Assembly (NCBI RefSeq): GCF_003712105.1
Contig: NZ_RHLG01000008.1
Location: 1-61,510, forward strand
Length of the DNA: 61,510 nt
Origin: Winogradskyella sp.
Lineage (GTDB): Bacteria > Bacteroidota > Bacteroidia > Flavobacteriales > Flavobacteriaceae
Reading direction: 5' to 3'
Position numbers and translations under genes: made by a program. The notes under the pieces are model-generated. The model did not search any database, was not told the origin of the DNA, and was given only the letters and a program-made list of their open reading frames with translations. Below are positions 35,363 through 44,780 of the stretch, one piece after another. Positions within the stretch are counted from its first letter, which is position 1. The number at the start of each line of letters is the position of its first letter.

Positions 35363-37537
35363 ATGATGAAAAAACTCGTTTTTCTATTATTAGCTTCTTT
35401 TATTGTTTTAAGCTGTAAAACTGAAGAGAAAGAAACACCTCGACCATATCTTAGTTTAACTCCACCAACTACAAAGAAAATTCCAAAAACATTAAAAGAA
35501 CACGATACGACGCGTATAGACAATTATTTTTGGATGCGTTTATCAGACGAGCAAAAAAATGCAGATACACCTGACGCACAAACACAAGATGTATTGAACT
35601 ACTTAAATGCCGAAAATGATTACAAAAATGCAGCAATGTGGCATACTAAAGATTTGCAAGATACTTTGTATAATGAGATTATAAGTAGAATAAAAAAGGA
35701 CGATTCGTCAGTTCCATATACTGATAATGGTTATTCTTATTATACGCGTTTTGAAGAAGGTAATGACTATCCATTGTACTGTAGAAAAAAAATTACACCA
35801 GATGCGAAAGAAGAGATATTACTAAACGGCCCTAAAATGGCTAAAGGGTTATCTTATTTTGCTATTGGAGGTAGATCTATAAGCCCTAGTAATGAACTTC
35901 TAGCTTTTGGCATCGATACTATTTCAAGACGCAAATACACTATATATTTCAAAAATCTTATAACTGGTGAAAGGCTTAATGATCAATTAACAAACACAAC
36001 CAGTTCTGTGGCATGGGCTAACGATAATAAAACGGTGTTTTATGTAACTAAAGATCCTGTAACGCTTCGTTCTAATAAAATTTACAAGCACGTTTTAGGA
36101 ACTGATCAATCTGAGGATGAACTTGTTTTTGAAGAGAAAGATGAAACATTTAGAACATTTGTTTACCGAACACGATCAGATAAGTTTATAGTAATTGGCA
36201 GCTCACAAACACTATCAACTGAGTATCGATTTTTAGATGCAGACACACCTAATGGTGACTGGAAAGTAATTCAACCACGTGAAAAAGGTCTTGAATATAG
36301 AGTTTCACACTATGGTGATCATTTTTATATTAGAACAAATTTAAATGCAACCAATTTTAAATTGGTAAAAACACCAATTAATGCCAGTACAAAAGAGAAT
36401 TGGGAAGATGTAATACCGCATCGTAAAGATGTTTTATTAGACGGTGTAACTGTTTTTAAAAATCATTTAGTATTGGATGAACGTAAAAGTGGTCTCAGTA
36501 CCATACGAGTAATGGAATGGGATGGCAGTAATGATCATTACATTGAATTTAACGACCCAGCTTATGCAGCATTTACGACTACAAATATCGATTTCGACAC
36601 TAGTGTTTTGCGTTATGGATATGCATCTCTAACAACACCTTACAGCACGTTTGATTATAATATGAATGACAAGTCTCAGCAGTTATTGAAACAAGAGGAG
36701 GTCGTAGATTCAAACTTCGCTACCGATAACTATATTTCCGAACGATTTTTTGTGACTGCTCGTGATGGCGCTGAGGTACCAGTTTCATTAGTTTACAAAA
36801 AAGGAACAAAGAAAAGTGCAGATACACCATTACTGCTTTATGCATATGGGTCTTATGGTAGTATTACTGAACCTTTCTTTAGTGCTACAAGATTAAGTTT
36901 ACTTAATCGAGGATTTATTTATGCTATTGCACATGTACGTGGTGGTCAAGAAATGGGAAGACATTGGTACGAAGATGGGAAACTATTAAAGAAGAGGAAT
37001 ACATTTACAGATTTTATTGATTGTGGAAAACATTTAGTAAAAGAAGGGTATACTAGTAGTGACCATCTTTATGCTTATGGTGGTAGTGCTGGCGGTTTGT
37101 TAATGGGCGGAATTTTAAATATGGAACCAGAACTTTGGAATGGTGTAGTGGCTGCAGTACCTTTTGTTGATGTGATTTCTACAATGTGGGATGAAACAAT
37201 TCCGCTTACTACGTTTGAATTTGATGAATGGGGAAATCCTAAAGACAAAGAATATTACGACTATATGATGTCTTATTCACCATATGATAATGTTGAGGCT
37301 AAAGATTATCCTAACACCTTAATTACAACAGGATATTGGGATAGTCAAGTGCAATATTGGGAACCTGCAAAATGGATAGCAAAGCTCAGAGAGTTAAAAA
37401 CAGATGACAATCTTTTAATTATGGATTGTGATATGGAAACAGGTCATGGCGGTGCCTCAGGACGTTTTGCTCGTTACAAACGTACAGCACTTACATATGC
37501 CTTCTTACTCGATTTGGAAAATAAAACTGAAGAATAA
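35363..37537 (+). CDS. S9 family prolyl oligopeptidase (oligopeptidase B-like), lipoprotein
   Basis: A 724-residue peptidase anchored as a lipoprotein: the signal peptide ends in FIVLSCK with Cys 18. Residues about 30-440 are the seven-bladed propeller that restricts access to peptides, starting RIDNYFWMRLSDEQ. The C-terminal alpha/beta-hydrolase has the nucleophile S575 in YGGSAGGLLMGG, a likely Asp in TTGYWDSQVQYW, and H695 in ETGHGGASGRF. The family is cytosolic or periplasmic; the lipobox argues for the periplasm here. It cleaves short peptides after Pro or basic residues; the specificity cannot be told. Confidence 0.9.
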   Translation: MMKKLVFLLLASFIVLSCKTEEKETPRPYLSLTPPTTKKIPKTLKEHDTTRIDNYFWMRLSDEQKNADTPDAQTQDVLNYLNAENDYKNAAMWHTKDLQDTLYNEIISRIKKDDSSVPYTDNGYSYYTRFEEGNDYPLYCRKKITPDAKEEILLNGPKMAKGLSYFAIGGRSISPSNELLAFGIDTISRRKYTIYFKNLITGERLNDQLTNTTSSVAWANDNKTVFYVTKDPVTLRSNKIYKHVLGTDQSEDELVFEEKDETFRTFVYRTRSDKFIVIGSSQTLSTEYRFLDADTPNGDWKVIQPREKGLEYRVSHYGDHFYIRTNLNATNFKLVKTPINASTKENWEDVIPHRKDVLLDGVTVFKNHLVLDERKSGLSTIRVMEWDGSNDHYIEFNDPAYAAFTTTNIDFDTSVLRYGYASLTTPYSTFDYNMNDKSQQLLKQEEVVDSNFATDNYISERFFVTARDGAEVPVSLVYKKGTKKSADTPLLLYAYGSYGSITEPFFSATRLSLLNRGFIYAIAHVRGGQEMGRHWYEDGKLLKKRNTFTDFIDCGKHLVKEGYTSSDHLYAYGGSAGGLLMGGILNMEPELWNGVVAAVPFVDVISTMWDETIPLTTFEFDEWGNPKDKEYYDYMMSYSPYDNVEAKDYPNTLITTGYWDSQVQYWEPAKWIAKLRELKTDDNLLIMDCDMETGHGGASGRFARYKRTALTYAFLLDLENKTEE

Positions 37538-37657
37538 AATAATAATACTGCAAGCATTATTATTAGCGATTATTTAAGTCATTTTTATGATAAAAATCAT
37601 AAAACATCGCTGTTTAAAGTTGTAAATTAGTATAACAAGTTTAACCAAGTAAATTTT

Positions 37658-37963
37658 ATGATTATGACAGTAAATTTTGAGTATGTAAATGTTGACGTTA
37701 GTGAAACTTTATCCGTATTTACAAAGAAACGCCTTGAAAAGTTAAGTACTAAATATGAGTTTTTAATCTCTGCGCAAGTATACTTTAAACAAGACGATAA
37801 AAACTATGATGCGGGTAAAATATGTAATATTGAACTCAGTTTGCCTGGTCCTAGAATTTATGCTACATCTAATGAAAGAGAATACGAAATGGCTGTTAAC
37901 GAAACCATTAGAGATTTAAAAAGGCAGCTAGAAAAACGAAAGGAAACTTATAAAGTCTATTAA
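37658..37963 (+). CDS. Ribosome hibernation-promoting factor (HPF/RaiA family, short form)
   Basis: A 101-residue protein that binds the small ribosomal subunit in stationary phase and blocks tRNA and mRNA sites. It has the beta-alpha-beta-beta-beta-alpha layout of the short HPF form (VNFEYVNVDVSETLSVFTKKRLEKL, then ICNIELSLPGPRIYATSNERE and a basic C-terminal helix IRDLKRQLEKRKETYK). It lacks the C-terminal dimerisation domain of long HPF, so it would act like E. coli HPF or YfiA. ATG 37664 (MTVNFEY) is an alternative start. The gene ends at the bidirectional terminator. Confidence 0.88.
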   Translation: MIMTVNFEYVNVDVSETLSVFTKKRLEKLSTKYEFLISAQVYFKQDDKNYDAGKICNIELSLPGPRIYATSNEREYEMAVNETIRDLKRQLEKRKETYKVY

Positions 37964-37975
37964 CATTAAAATTTG

Positions 37976-38005
37976 AGCCTATAATTAATTTTATAGGCTT
38001 TTTTT
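37976..38005. terminator. Bidirectional terminator between the HPF gene and rlmH
   Basis: Nine-bp stem AGCCTATAA/TTATAGGCT (37976-37984 and 37991-37999), 6-nt loop, seven T on the + strand. Reading the other strand the hairpin begins 5 nt after the rlmH stop. Confidence 0.85.
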
Positions 38006-38477
38006 AGCGATGATGATAAGGTTCATTTCTCAAAATTGTAAACCCACGATAAAGCTGTTCAATAAAAAATAAACGCACCATTTGGTGAGAAAACGTCATT
38101 TTTGACAAACTCAATTTGCCGTTAGCACGTTGATAAACGCTTTTAGAGAAACCATAAGGGCCACCAATTACAAATACTAAATTCTTAATGCCAGAGTTCA
38201 TGTGCTTTTGGAGGTAACTAGAAAAGGCAACAGAGTCATATTGCTTGCCGTTTTCATCTAATAAAATTAAAACGTCAGAATTTTGGGTTTTAGATAATAT
38301 TAAATCACCTTCTTTATCCTTTTGCTGAGCTTCAGATAGGTGTTTGGAGTTTTTTAAATCCGGAATTACTTCAAAATTAAATTTTATATAAAAACCTAAA
38401 CGTTTTTTATAGTCTTCAATTAAAGATTGAAGCGCTCTATTATCGGTTTTGCCAATGGCTATGAGGTTGATTTGCAT
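38004..38477 (-). CDS. rlmH: 23S rRNA pseudouridine-1915 N3-methyltransferase RlmH
   Basis: A 157-residue SPOUT-class enzyme that methylates pseudouridine 1915 in helix 69 of 23S rRNA, with the standard family length. It opens with MQINLIAIGKT, contains the SAM-knot segment NLVFVIGGPYGF, and ends LYRGFTILRNEPYHHR, the conserved tail. ATG 38477 is chosen: a longer TTG start at 38507 lies upstream of the promoter box. The promoter has both elements (TTG, 20 nt, TAAATTTG) with the box ending only 3 nt before ATG. Confidence 0.97.
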   Translation of the reverse strand: MQINLIAIGKTDNRALQSLIEDYKKRLGFYIKFNFEVIPDLKNSKHLSEAQQKDKEGDLILSKTQNSDVLILLDENGKQYDSVAFSSYLQKHMNSGIKNLVFVIGGPYGFSKSVYQRANGKLSLSKMTFSHQMVRLFFIEQLYRGFTILRNEPYHHR

Positions 38478-38480
38478 AAT

Positions 38481-38511
38481 CAAATTTACAATTTCATTTT
38501 TTCTCAATCAA
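38481..38511 (-). promoter_or_regulatory. Promoter of rlmH: TTG-N20-TAAATTTG, box 3 nt before ATG
   Basis: Minus strand: -33 element TTG (38511-38509), 20-nt spacer, -7 box TAAATTTG (38488-38481), then ATT and ATG. Both elements match the Bacteroidota consensus, so the transcript is predicted to be leaderless. Confidence 0.7.
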
Positions 38512-38554
38512 TTCGTTAATCAATTTCATATTTTTACCATAAATAATTACATCA

Positions 38555-39412
38555 ATGATTTCACAACAACAATTTGATACTGAGATAGAACTTATAATCG
38601 CTAATGCTATTAGAGAAGATGTTGGTGACGGTGACCATAGTTCGTTAGCATGTATTCCTCATTCTGCAATTGGTAAAGCAAAGTTGTTAGTAAAAGATGA
38701 AGGCGTTTTAGCAGGTATAGAATTTGCTAAAAAGGTGTTTGCTTATGTGGATAGTGATATGGAAGTAGAAACCTTAATAGAAGATGGCTCTAAAGTAAAA
38801 TACGGAGATATTGCGTTTTATGTTAAAGGTGCATCACAATCTATTTTAAAAGCTGAACGATTAGTACTTAACGCCATGCAACGCATGAGTGCTATTGCCA
38901 CTAAAACAAAGGTTTTTGTAGATTTATTAGAAGGCACAAACACCAAAATATTGGATACTCGTAAAACAACACCTGGAATTAGAGCTTTAGAAAAATGGGC
39001 AGTAAAAATTGGTGGTGGCGAAAATCACAGATTTGCACTTTATGATATGATTATGCTTAAAGATAACCACATCGATTTTTCAGGTGGTGTTGCTAAAGCC
39101 ATTAGCAAAACAAAACAGTACTTGAGAGATACAAATCGAGATTTAAAGATTATAGTTGAAGCAAGAAGCCTAGATGAAATTCAAGAAATTTTAGATTGTG
39201 GTGGTGTATATCGTATTCTTATAGATAATTTTAATTACGAGAACACCAGAAAAGCAGTAGCTATGATTGGTGATAAATGCTTAACTGAATCCTCAGGAGG
39301 AATTAATGAAAACACTGTGAGACATTATGCCGAATGTGGTGTAGATTATATTTCTTCGGGTGCATTAACGCATTCAGTATATAATATGGATTTGAGTTTA
39401 AAAGCTGTGTAG
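38555..39412 (+). CDS. nadC: Nicotinate-nucleotide pyrophosphorylase (quinolinate phosphoribosyltransferase)
   Basis: A 285-residue enzyme that converts quinolinate and PRPP to nicotinate mononucleotide, releasing CO2 and PPi, in de novo NAD synthesis. Family motifs are the N-terminal IREDVGDGDHSS, ERLVLNAMQRMSAIATKT, the quinolinate/PRPP-binding ILDTRKTTPGIRALEKWAVKIGGGENHR (kept at residues about 131-158), MLKDNHI, VEARSLDE, and the C-terminal SSGGINENTV. No nadA or nadB is in the window. It starts a run of four closely spaced genes ending with priA. Confidence 0.95.
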   Translation: MISQQQFDTEIELIIANAIREDVGDGDHSSLACIPHSAIGKAKLLVKDEGVLAGIEFAKKVFAYVDSDMEVETLIEDGSKVKYGDIAFYVKGASQSILKAERLVLNAMQRMSAIATKTKVFVDLLEGTNTKILDTRKTTPGIRALEKWAVKIGGGENHRFALYDMIMLKDNHIDFSGGVAKAISKTKQYLRDTNRDLKIIVEARSLDEIQEILDCGGVYRILIDNFNYENTRKAVAMIGDKCLTESSGGINENTVRHYAECGVDYISSGALTHSVYNMDLSLKAV

Positions 39413-39425
39413 AAGAGTTTAGGTT

Positions 39426-40364
39426 ATGCCGAGTACAATAGAAGAAAAACTTAAAAAAATTCCGATAATCAATATTTTGGTAGAGTTATGCCAAAAAGTA
39501 AAGTTACCAGGATTTGAAGGTTTATCCTTATACCACTTGCTCGAACTTTATGGACTAGGAATCGTTAAAGGCACATTGACAACACGAGCAAGTGCAATTG
39601 CTTTTAGTTTCTTTACGGCTATTTTCCCATTTCTATTGTTTATTATTATTTTAATTCCTAGTATTCCTATTGAAGGATTTCAAACAGAATTTCTTGATTT
39701 TTTAGAATCGTTTTTACCACCTCAAACCTCAGACTTTTTTGAGTCTAACATTTTTGAGAATCTTGAAGGCAATAAACAAGCGGGTCTATTATCGTCCGTA
39801 TTTTTGTTATCAATGTTTTTAATGGCAAATGGTGTAAATGCAGTATTTTCTGGATTTGAAAACTCATATCATGAACAGTTGACCAGAAATGTTTTTCAAC
39901 AATACCTTTATGCTTTAGGAATCGCTCTTATATTAGTGTTTTTAGTCTTGCTCACTGTCGCCGTTTTTGGGTATACAGAAATTTACGTTATTACGCCATT
40001 AAATGAAGCCCTCGAAGCAGGTGAAGCCACGAATAAACAATGGATTTCAATTGTAAAATATTTGTTTTTCATAATTATGGTATATATTTCTACAGCCACA
40101 CTATATTATTTTGGAACAAAAGAAGGGCGGCACACAAGATTTTTCTCTATTGGCGCGTTATTAACTACGTTACTAATTATCTTAACCTCATACTTATTTG
40201 GTATTTACATTAATAATTTTTCTAAGTATAATGAGCTTTATGGCTCTATTGGAGCATTGCTTATATTGTTACTGTACTTATGGCTAAATTCTAATATTTT
40301 ACTTTTAGGATATGAACTTAATGCCACATTACGAGGATTGCATAAATTAAATCAGAAGACATGA
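39426..40364 (+). CDS. YihY/virulence factor BrkB family membrane protein
   Basis: A 312-residue inner-membrane protein with about six hydrophobic segments. The family signature is in the first one, LTTRASAIAFSFFTAIFPFLLF, and the last membrane part ends LLYLWLNSNILLLGYELNA. The family was once called RNase BN by mistake; it is now seen as a transporter-like or envelope protein of unknown function. The stop overlaps the next gene (DUF2147) as ATGA, so they are translated together. Confidence 0.9.
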   Translation: MPSTIEEKLKKIPIINILVELCQKVKLPGFEGLSLYHLLELYGLGIVKGTLTTRASAIAFSFFTAIFPFLLFIIILIPSIPIEGFQTEFLDFLESFLPPQTSDFFESNIFENLEGNKQAGLLSSVFLLSMFLMANGVNAVFSGFENSYHEQLTRNVFQQYLYALGIALILVFLVLLTVAVFGYTEIYVITPLNEALEAGEATNKQWISIVKYLFFIIMVYISTATLYYFGTKEGRHTRFFSIGALLTTLLIILTSYLFGIYINNFSKYNELYGSIGALLILLLYLWLNSNILLLGYELNATLRGLHKLNQKT

Positions 40365-40777
40365 AGTATGTGAAGTTTTTAATAGCCCTATTAATTTGTT
40401 TAAGTACAAATGCCCAAGATATATTTGGTAAATGGAAAACCATTGATGACGAAACAGGTGAAGAAAAATCTATTGTCAACATCTACAAAAAAGAAGGAAA
40501 AATATATGGTGATATCGTTGAATTACTCAACAATAAAAAACCAAATCCGCTATGCGATGTCTGCAAGGGTAAAAATAAAAATAAGCCTATTTTAGGAATG
40601 ACAATCATAAACAATATGAAACCTGAAGATGATGTTTATGAAGGCGGAACCATATTAAACCCAAGTAATGGTAAAGTTTATAAATGCAGATTGAAAATGG
40701 AAGAACCTAACAAATTACAAGTTCGCGGTTATGTGGCTTTTTTCTATAAAACACAATACTGGGTGCGTGCAGAGTAA
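40361..40777 (+). CDS. DUF2147 family exported protein
   Basis: A 138-residue protein with signal peptide MKYVKFLIALLICLSTNAQ. The mature domain is a small lipocalin-like beta-barrel with DIFGKWKTIDDETGEEKS, NIYKKEGKIYGDIVEL, CDVCKGKNKNKPILGM and a C-terminal LQVRGYVAFFYKTQYWVR, matching DUF2147. The CxxC in PLCDVCKG could bind metal or form a disulfide. It overlaps the YihY gene by 4 nt and shares one base with priA (TAATG). Function unknown. Confidence 0.85.
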   Translation: MKYVKFLIALLICLSTNAQDIFGKWKTIDDETGEEKSIVNIYKKEGKIYGDIVELLNNKKPNPLCDVCKGKNKNKPILGMTIINNMKPEDDVYEGGTILNPSNGKVYKCRLKMEEPNKLQVRGYVAFFYKTQYWVRAE

Positions 40778-43227
40778 TGTCAAATTTTATTGATGTCATA
40801 TTGCCAATTCCGCTTCAAAAAGCGTTTACTTATCATATTACAGAAGCTGAGGCAGATTACTTAAAACCAGGAATGAGAGTAGCCATTCCTTTTGGTAAGA
40901 ATAAGATATACACTGGCTTAGTTTTTAAAATTCATAAAAATCCACCTACTGCTTACGAAGCTAAAACTATTCATCAAATATTAGACGAAACACCTCTAGT
41001 AACCGATAAGCAATTAGCCCATTGGCAATGGATTTCTGAATATTATATGAGTAGTTTAGGTGAGGTGATGCGAGCTGCATTACCAAATGCTTTTATTTTA
41101 GAAAGTGAAACCATAATATCTAAGAATCAAAACGTTGAGGTTTCAGATACTGAACTTAAAAACGAAGAATTTTTAATTTATGAAGCTTTGCATTACCAAT
41201 CTTCGTTAAAGATTGATGATGTAGTTTCTATTTTAGATAAAAAACGTGTGCTGCCAGTAATTAATACTTTAGTAGATAAAGGCATTGTGCAATTAAAGGA
41301 AGAAATATATCAGAAGTACAAGCCAAAACTAATACGCTATGTTAAGCTCAATGATAACTATAATTCAGATGCAAAATTACAGGAGCTATTAGTGCGACTA
41401 CATAGAGCAAAAAAGCAACGCGACGTCATATTAACCTTATTTCAACTTAAATCTTCATCAAAACAACCCATAAAGGTTTCAGATTTAATAAACCAAAGTC
41501 ATTCGTCTTCTGCTGTAGTTAAAGCGCTGATTGATAAAAACATTCTCGAAGATTATTATATACAAACAGATAGAGTTTCTGCCTCTGGCGGTGATTCTGT
41601 TTCAAAGCAACTAAATACACATCAATTAAATGCTTTATCAGAAATACAACAATCATTTACTACTAAGTCAGTAGTACTATTACATGGTGTGACTTCATCT
41701 GGTAAGACAGAGATTTATGTAAAGCTAATTGAAGAACAGTTACAAAAGCAAAAACAAGTACTTTATTTATTGCCCGAAATAGCTTTAACTACACAACTTG
41801 TATCAAGAATGCAAGATTATTTTGGAGAAAAAGTCGTTGTTTTTCATTCTAGATATTCGGGGAATGAGCGTGTTGAAGCTTGGCGAAATATTCTAAATAA
41901 TTCTGAAAAAGCGCAAATTATTATAGGAGCGAGGTCTGCTTTGTTATTACCCTTTCAGGACTTAGGATTGATAATCGTTGACGAAGAACACGAGCAATCT
42001 TTTAAGCAATTTGATCCAGCACCACGTTACCATGCAAGAGATGCGGCAATAGTGTTGGCTTCAATTTTTAAAGCGAAAACACTTCTAGGTACTGCTACAC
42101 CTAGCCTCGAAAGCTATTATAATGCATCTGAAGGCAAATACGGATTGGTAGAACTTACGCAACGCCATAATAATGTCCTATTGCCAGATATTGAGCTTGT
42201 AGATTTAGCTGATAAGTACAAGCGGAAGCGTATGAAAGGTCATTTTAGTGATCGTTTAATAGAAGAAATGACGGAAGCTTTAGATAATGACTTTCAAATT
42301 ATATTGTTTCAAAACAGAAGAGGATTTTCTCCAATTGTTGAGTGTACAACCTGTGGGCATTCACCACAATGTCCTAATTGCGACGTGAGTTTAACCTATC
42401 ATCAATATAGAGATCAATTGCGATGTCATTATTGTGGTTATAATTCGGTAATGCCTAAAAACTGCAATGCATGTGGAAATGCAACTTTAGATACAAAAGG
42501 TTTTGGCACAGAACAGATAGAAGAAGAGGTAAAAGTGCTTTTTCCTGAAACGCAAGTCGCCCGTATGGATTTGGATACTACTAGAGGTAAATATGGTTTT
42601 GAAAAATTAATTAACAGATTTGAAAATCGTGAAATAGATATTTTGGTTGGTACTCAGATGCTCACTAAAGGTTTAGATTTTAGGCATGTAAAGCTGGTAG
42701 GTATACTTAATGCTGACAACTTATTGAATTTCCCCGATTTTAGAGCGCATGAACGTAGTTATCAATTAATGGCTCAAGTTGCAGGTAGAGCTGGCCGAAC
42801 AGATGTAAGAGGTAAGGTTCTGATCCAGACTTATAATCCGCATCACACTATTTTACAGCAAGTATCTACAAATGCATATTATGATATGTATAAGGAGCAG
42901 CTAAACGACCGATATAATTACAAATACCCACCAATTTATAGGCAGATAAAGATTACTCTTAAACATAAGGACTATAATCGTGTTAATTTGGCGTCGGACT
43001 GGTTCGGTAAATCACTTAGGCAATTATTTACAACACATGTTTTAGGTCCAGAATTTCCGCCGGTGTCTAGAATTCGAAATCAATATTTAAAGAATATTTT
43101 AGTGAAAATTCCGCCAAAACAGTCGTTACAAAAAACAAAAGAAGCTATTAGTAAAATATATAATAGCTTCAATAGTATAAAAGACTTTAGGTCTGTGCGC
43201 GTAATTATTAATGTAGATAACTACTAA
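40777..43227 (+). CDS. priA: Primosomal protein N' (replication restart helicase PriA)
   Basis: An 816-residue helicase that recognises stalled forks and reloads the replicative helicase. The N-terminal DNA-binding domain starts IDVILPIPLQKAFTYHI. The helicase core has Walker A GVTSSGKTEIYVKLIE, Walker B as IIVDEEHEQSFKQ, motif III LLGTATPSLES, and motifs V-VI GTQMLTKGLDF and QVAGRAGR. The zinc-binding insert carries eight cysteines in the pattern CTTCGHSPQCPNC and CHYCGYN to CNACG. The length is normal for Bacteroidota PriA. Confidence 0.96.
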   Translation: MSNFIDVILPIPLQKAFTYHITEAEADYLKPGMRVAIPFGKNKIYTGLVFKIHKNPPTAYEAKTIHQILDETPLVTDKQLAHWQWISEYYMSSLGEVMRAALPNAFILESETIISKNQNVEVSDTELKNEEFLIYEALHYQSSLKIDDVVSILDKKRVLPVINTLVDKGIVQLKEEIYQKYKPKLIRYVKLNDNYNSDAKLQELLVRLHRAKKQRDVILTLFQLKSSSKQPIKVSDLINQSHSSSAVVKALIDKNILEDYYIQTDRVSASGGDSVSKQLNTHQLNALSEIQQSFTTKSVVLLHGVTSSGKTEIYVKLIEEQLQKQKQVLYLLPEIALTTQLVSRMQDYFGEKVVVFHSRYSGNERVEAWRNILNNSEKAQIIIGARSALLLPFQDLGLIIVDEEHEQSFKQFDPAPRYHARDAAIVLASIFKAKTLLGTATPSLESYYNASEGKYGLVELTQRHNNVLLPDIELVDLADKYKRKRMKGHFSDRLIEEMTEALDNDFQIILFQNRRGFSPIVECTTCGHSPQCPNCDVSLTYHQYRDQLRCHYCGYNSVMPKNCNACGNATLDTKGFGTEQIEEEVKVLFPETQVARMDLDTTRGKYGFEKLINRFENREIDILVGTQMLTKGLDFRHVKLVGILNADNLLNFPDFRAHERSYQLMAQVAGRAGRTDVRGKVLIQTYNPHHTILQQVSTNAYYDMYKEQLNDRYNYKYPPIYRQIKITLKHKDYNRVNLASDWFGKSLRQLFTTHVLGPEFPPVSRIRNQYLKNILVKIPPKQSLQKTKEAISKIYNSFNSIKDFRSVRVIINVDNY

Positions 43228-43238
43228 TAATTAGCACT

Positions 43239-43934
43239 TTACATATTATTTAAGGCATCAACAAGTTGTGTCTTTTTGTTTCGACTTAATGGTATTTCGT
43301 AAGCACCAACTTCAACATTTTTACTGTTAAATCGATCTATTTTATCAAGATTTACAATGTAAGATTTATGAATTCTGAGGAATTTACCTTCTGGTAATTC
43401 TTTTTCAAAAGCTTTCATTGTAGACAAAACAACTAAGCTATTTTCTTCAGTAACTACTTTTACATAATCACCAAGAGCCTCAATCCATTTAATATCTCTA
43501 ATGTAAACTTTACGTTTTTTAAGGTTACTCTTTACAAAGATATGTTCACCTTCAGTTTCATTGAAGTCTAATTTGAGCTTGTGCTGCTCAATGGCCTTTT
43601 CAACAGCGGTGTTAAATCGTTCTTTGGTTATTGGTTTTTGTAAGTAATCGGTGGCATCGTAGTTAAAAGCTTTAAAAGCATATTCCGTTTTACCTGTTAC
43701 AAAAATAATTTGGGGCTTATTATTAAGTACGTCAAGTAATTCGAAACCATTAAGTACGGGCATTTCGATATCAAGGAAGATTACATCTACTTTTTTAGTA
43801 TTTAATCCATTTTTTGTTTCTAATGCACTGCTATATTCAGCAACGAGATTTAAAGATTCATGATTTTCTATTAATTTTACAATAGACAATCGCTGAATTG
43901 CAGAGTCATCAACAACTACACAGTTTAAAGTCAT
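43239..43934 (-). CDS. LytTR-family response regulator
   Basis: A 231-residue regulator. The receiver domain (1-120) has the acidic pair in CVVVDDSAIQR, phosphoacceptor D55 in IFLDIEMPVLNG, the conserved Thr/Lys pair in VTGKTEYAFKAF and YLQKPI. The C-terminal LytTR domain (about 135-231) contains IFVKSNLKKRKVYIRDIKWIEALGDYVKV (at 135-163) and FLRIHKSYIVNLDKIDRF, which bind direct-repeat DNA. No histidine kinase is adjacent, so it is an orphan, probably served by a LytS-like kinase elsewhere. I use ATG 43934; the longer TTG form lacks family similarity. It converges on priA. Confidence 0.92.
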   Translation of the reverse strand: MTLNCVVVDDSAIQRLSIVKLIENHESLNLVAEYSSALETKNGLNTKKVDVIFLDIEMPVLNGFELLDVLNNKPQIIFVTGKTEYAFKAFNYDATDYLQKPITKERFNTAVEKAIEQHKLKLDFNETEGEHIFVKSNLKKRKVYIRDIKWIEALGDYVKVVTEENSLVVLSTMKAFEKELPEGKFLRIHKSYIVNLDKIDRFNSKNVEVGAYEIPLSRNKKTQLVDALNNM

Positions 43935-44065
43935 AACATCATTATTTAGGTTAAGCTTCGACAATAGTACAATAAATTCGGTTAAAAAACAAATTTTACC
44001 GACAAACTGTAAAAATATTTAAGATGAAGACTTCAAAAAATGACCTAAAAAACAGTAGTAAATAG

Positions 44066-44096
44066 TTGGTACACTTTTAAATAATGTGTATTTTTG
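44066..44096 (+). promoter_or_regulatory. Promoter of the rpsF-rpsR-rplI operon: TTG-N20-TATTTTTG
   Basis: -33 TTG (44066-44068), 20-nt spacer, -7 box TATTTTTG (44089-44096). The start site is expected near 44100, giving a leader of about 30 nt before ATG 44130. Confidence 0.75.
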
Positions 44097-44129
44097 CAGC
44101 CGTTTTAACAATAAACAAAACAATTTATT

Positions 44130-44468
44130 ATGAATCATTATGAAACTGTTTTCATCTTAAATCCCGTTTTATCTGAAGATCAGATAAAGGAAACAGTAAA
44201 GAAATACGAAGATTTTCTTGTTTCTAAAGGTGCTAAGATGATTGCCAAGGAAGATTGGGGCTTAAAAAAATTAGCGTATCCAATCCAAAACAAAAAGAGT
44301 GGTTTTTATCACTTATTTGAGTACACTGTTGCTGGAGAAGCAATTGGACCTTTAGAGTTAGAGTTTAGACGTGATGAGCGTTTTATGCGTTACTTAACTG
44401 TAAAATTAGACAAGCATGCAATTGCTTGGGCTGAGAGAAGAAGAGAAAGAAACAAACAAAAAGCGTAA
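44130..44468 (+). CDS. rpsF: 30S ribosomal protein bS6
   Basis: A 112-residue ribosomal protein with the bS6 pattern [37 protein letters not shown] and [16 protein letters not shown]. It forms a dimer with bS18 on the platform of the small subunit. In Flavobacteriia the bS6-bS18-bS21 platform binds and hides the 3' end of 16S rRNA (known for Flavobacterium johnsoniae), consistent with the absence of Shine-Dalgarno sequences in this window. It is the first gene of the operon, followed by rpsR 2 nt later. Confidence 0.98.
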   Translation: MNHYETVFILNPVLSEDQIKETVKKYEDFLVSKGAKMIAKEDWGLKKLAYPIQNKKSGFYHLFEYTVAGEAIGPLELEFRRDERFMRYLTVKLDKHAIAWAERRRERNKQKA

Positions 44469-44470
44469 TT

Positions 44471-44767
44471 ATGGCATCAATAGACCAACAAGCAAAAGGA
44501 AAAAAAGATGGAGAGATTAGATATCTTACGCCATTAAACATAGAAACTTCTAAAGCTAAGAAGTATTGCCGTTTCAAAAAGTCTGGTATTAAGTATGTAG
44601 ATTACAAAGACCCAGATTTCTTATTAAAGTTTGTGAACGAGCAAGGAAAATTATTACCAAGACGCTTAACAGGTACATCTTTAAAGTATCAAAGAAAAGT
44701 ATCTGTAGCTGTAAAAAGAGCTAGACATTTGGCTTTAATGCCATATGTTGCTGATTTATTAAAATAA
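44471..44767 (+). CDS. rpsR: 30S ribosomal protein bS18
   Basis: A 98-residue ribosomal protein. The conserved core is [40 protein letters not shown], then [15 protein letters not shown]. It is longer at the N-terminus (about 20 residues, [19 protein letters not shown]) than in E. coli, as in other flavobacteria from memory. It pairs with bS6 on the platform. Located between rpsF (2-nt gap) and rplI (13-nt gap). Confidence 0.98.
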   Translation: MASIDQQAKGKKDGEIRYLTPLNIETSKAKKYCRFKKSGIKYVDYKDPDFLLKFVNEQGKLLPRRLTGTSLKYQRKVSVAVKRARHLALMPYVADLLK

Positions 44768-44780
44768 ATATATCATAACA

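Noticed and set aside
44030..44129. tRNA or riboswitch in the leader before rpsF
   Set aside because: Only the TTG-N20-TATTTTTG promoter and a short AT-rich leader are seen; no cloverleaf or conserved fold.
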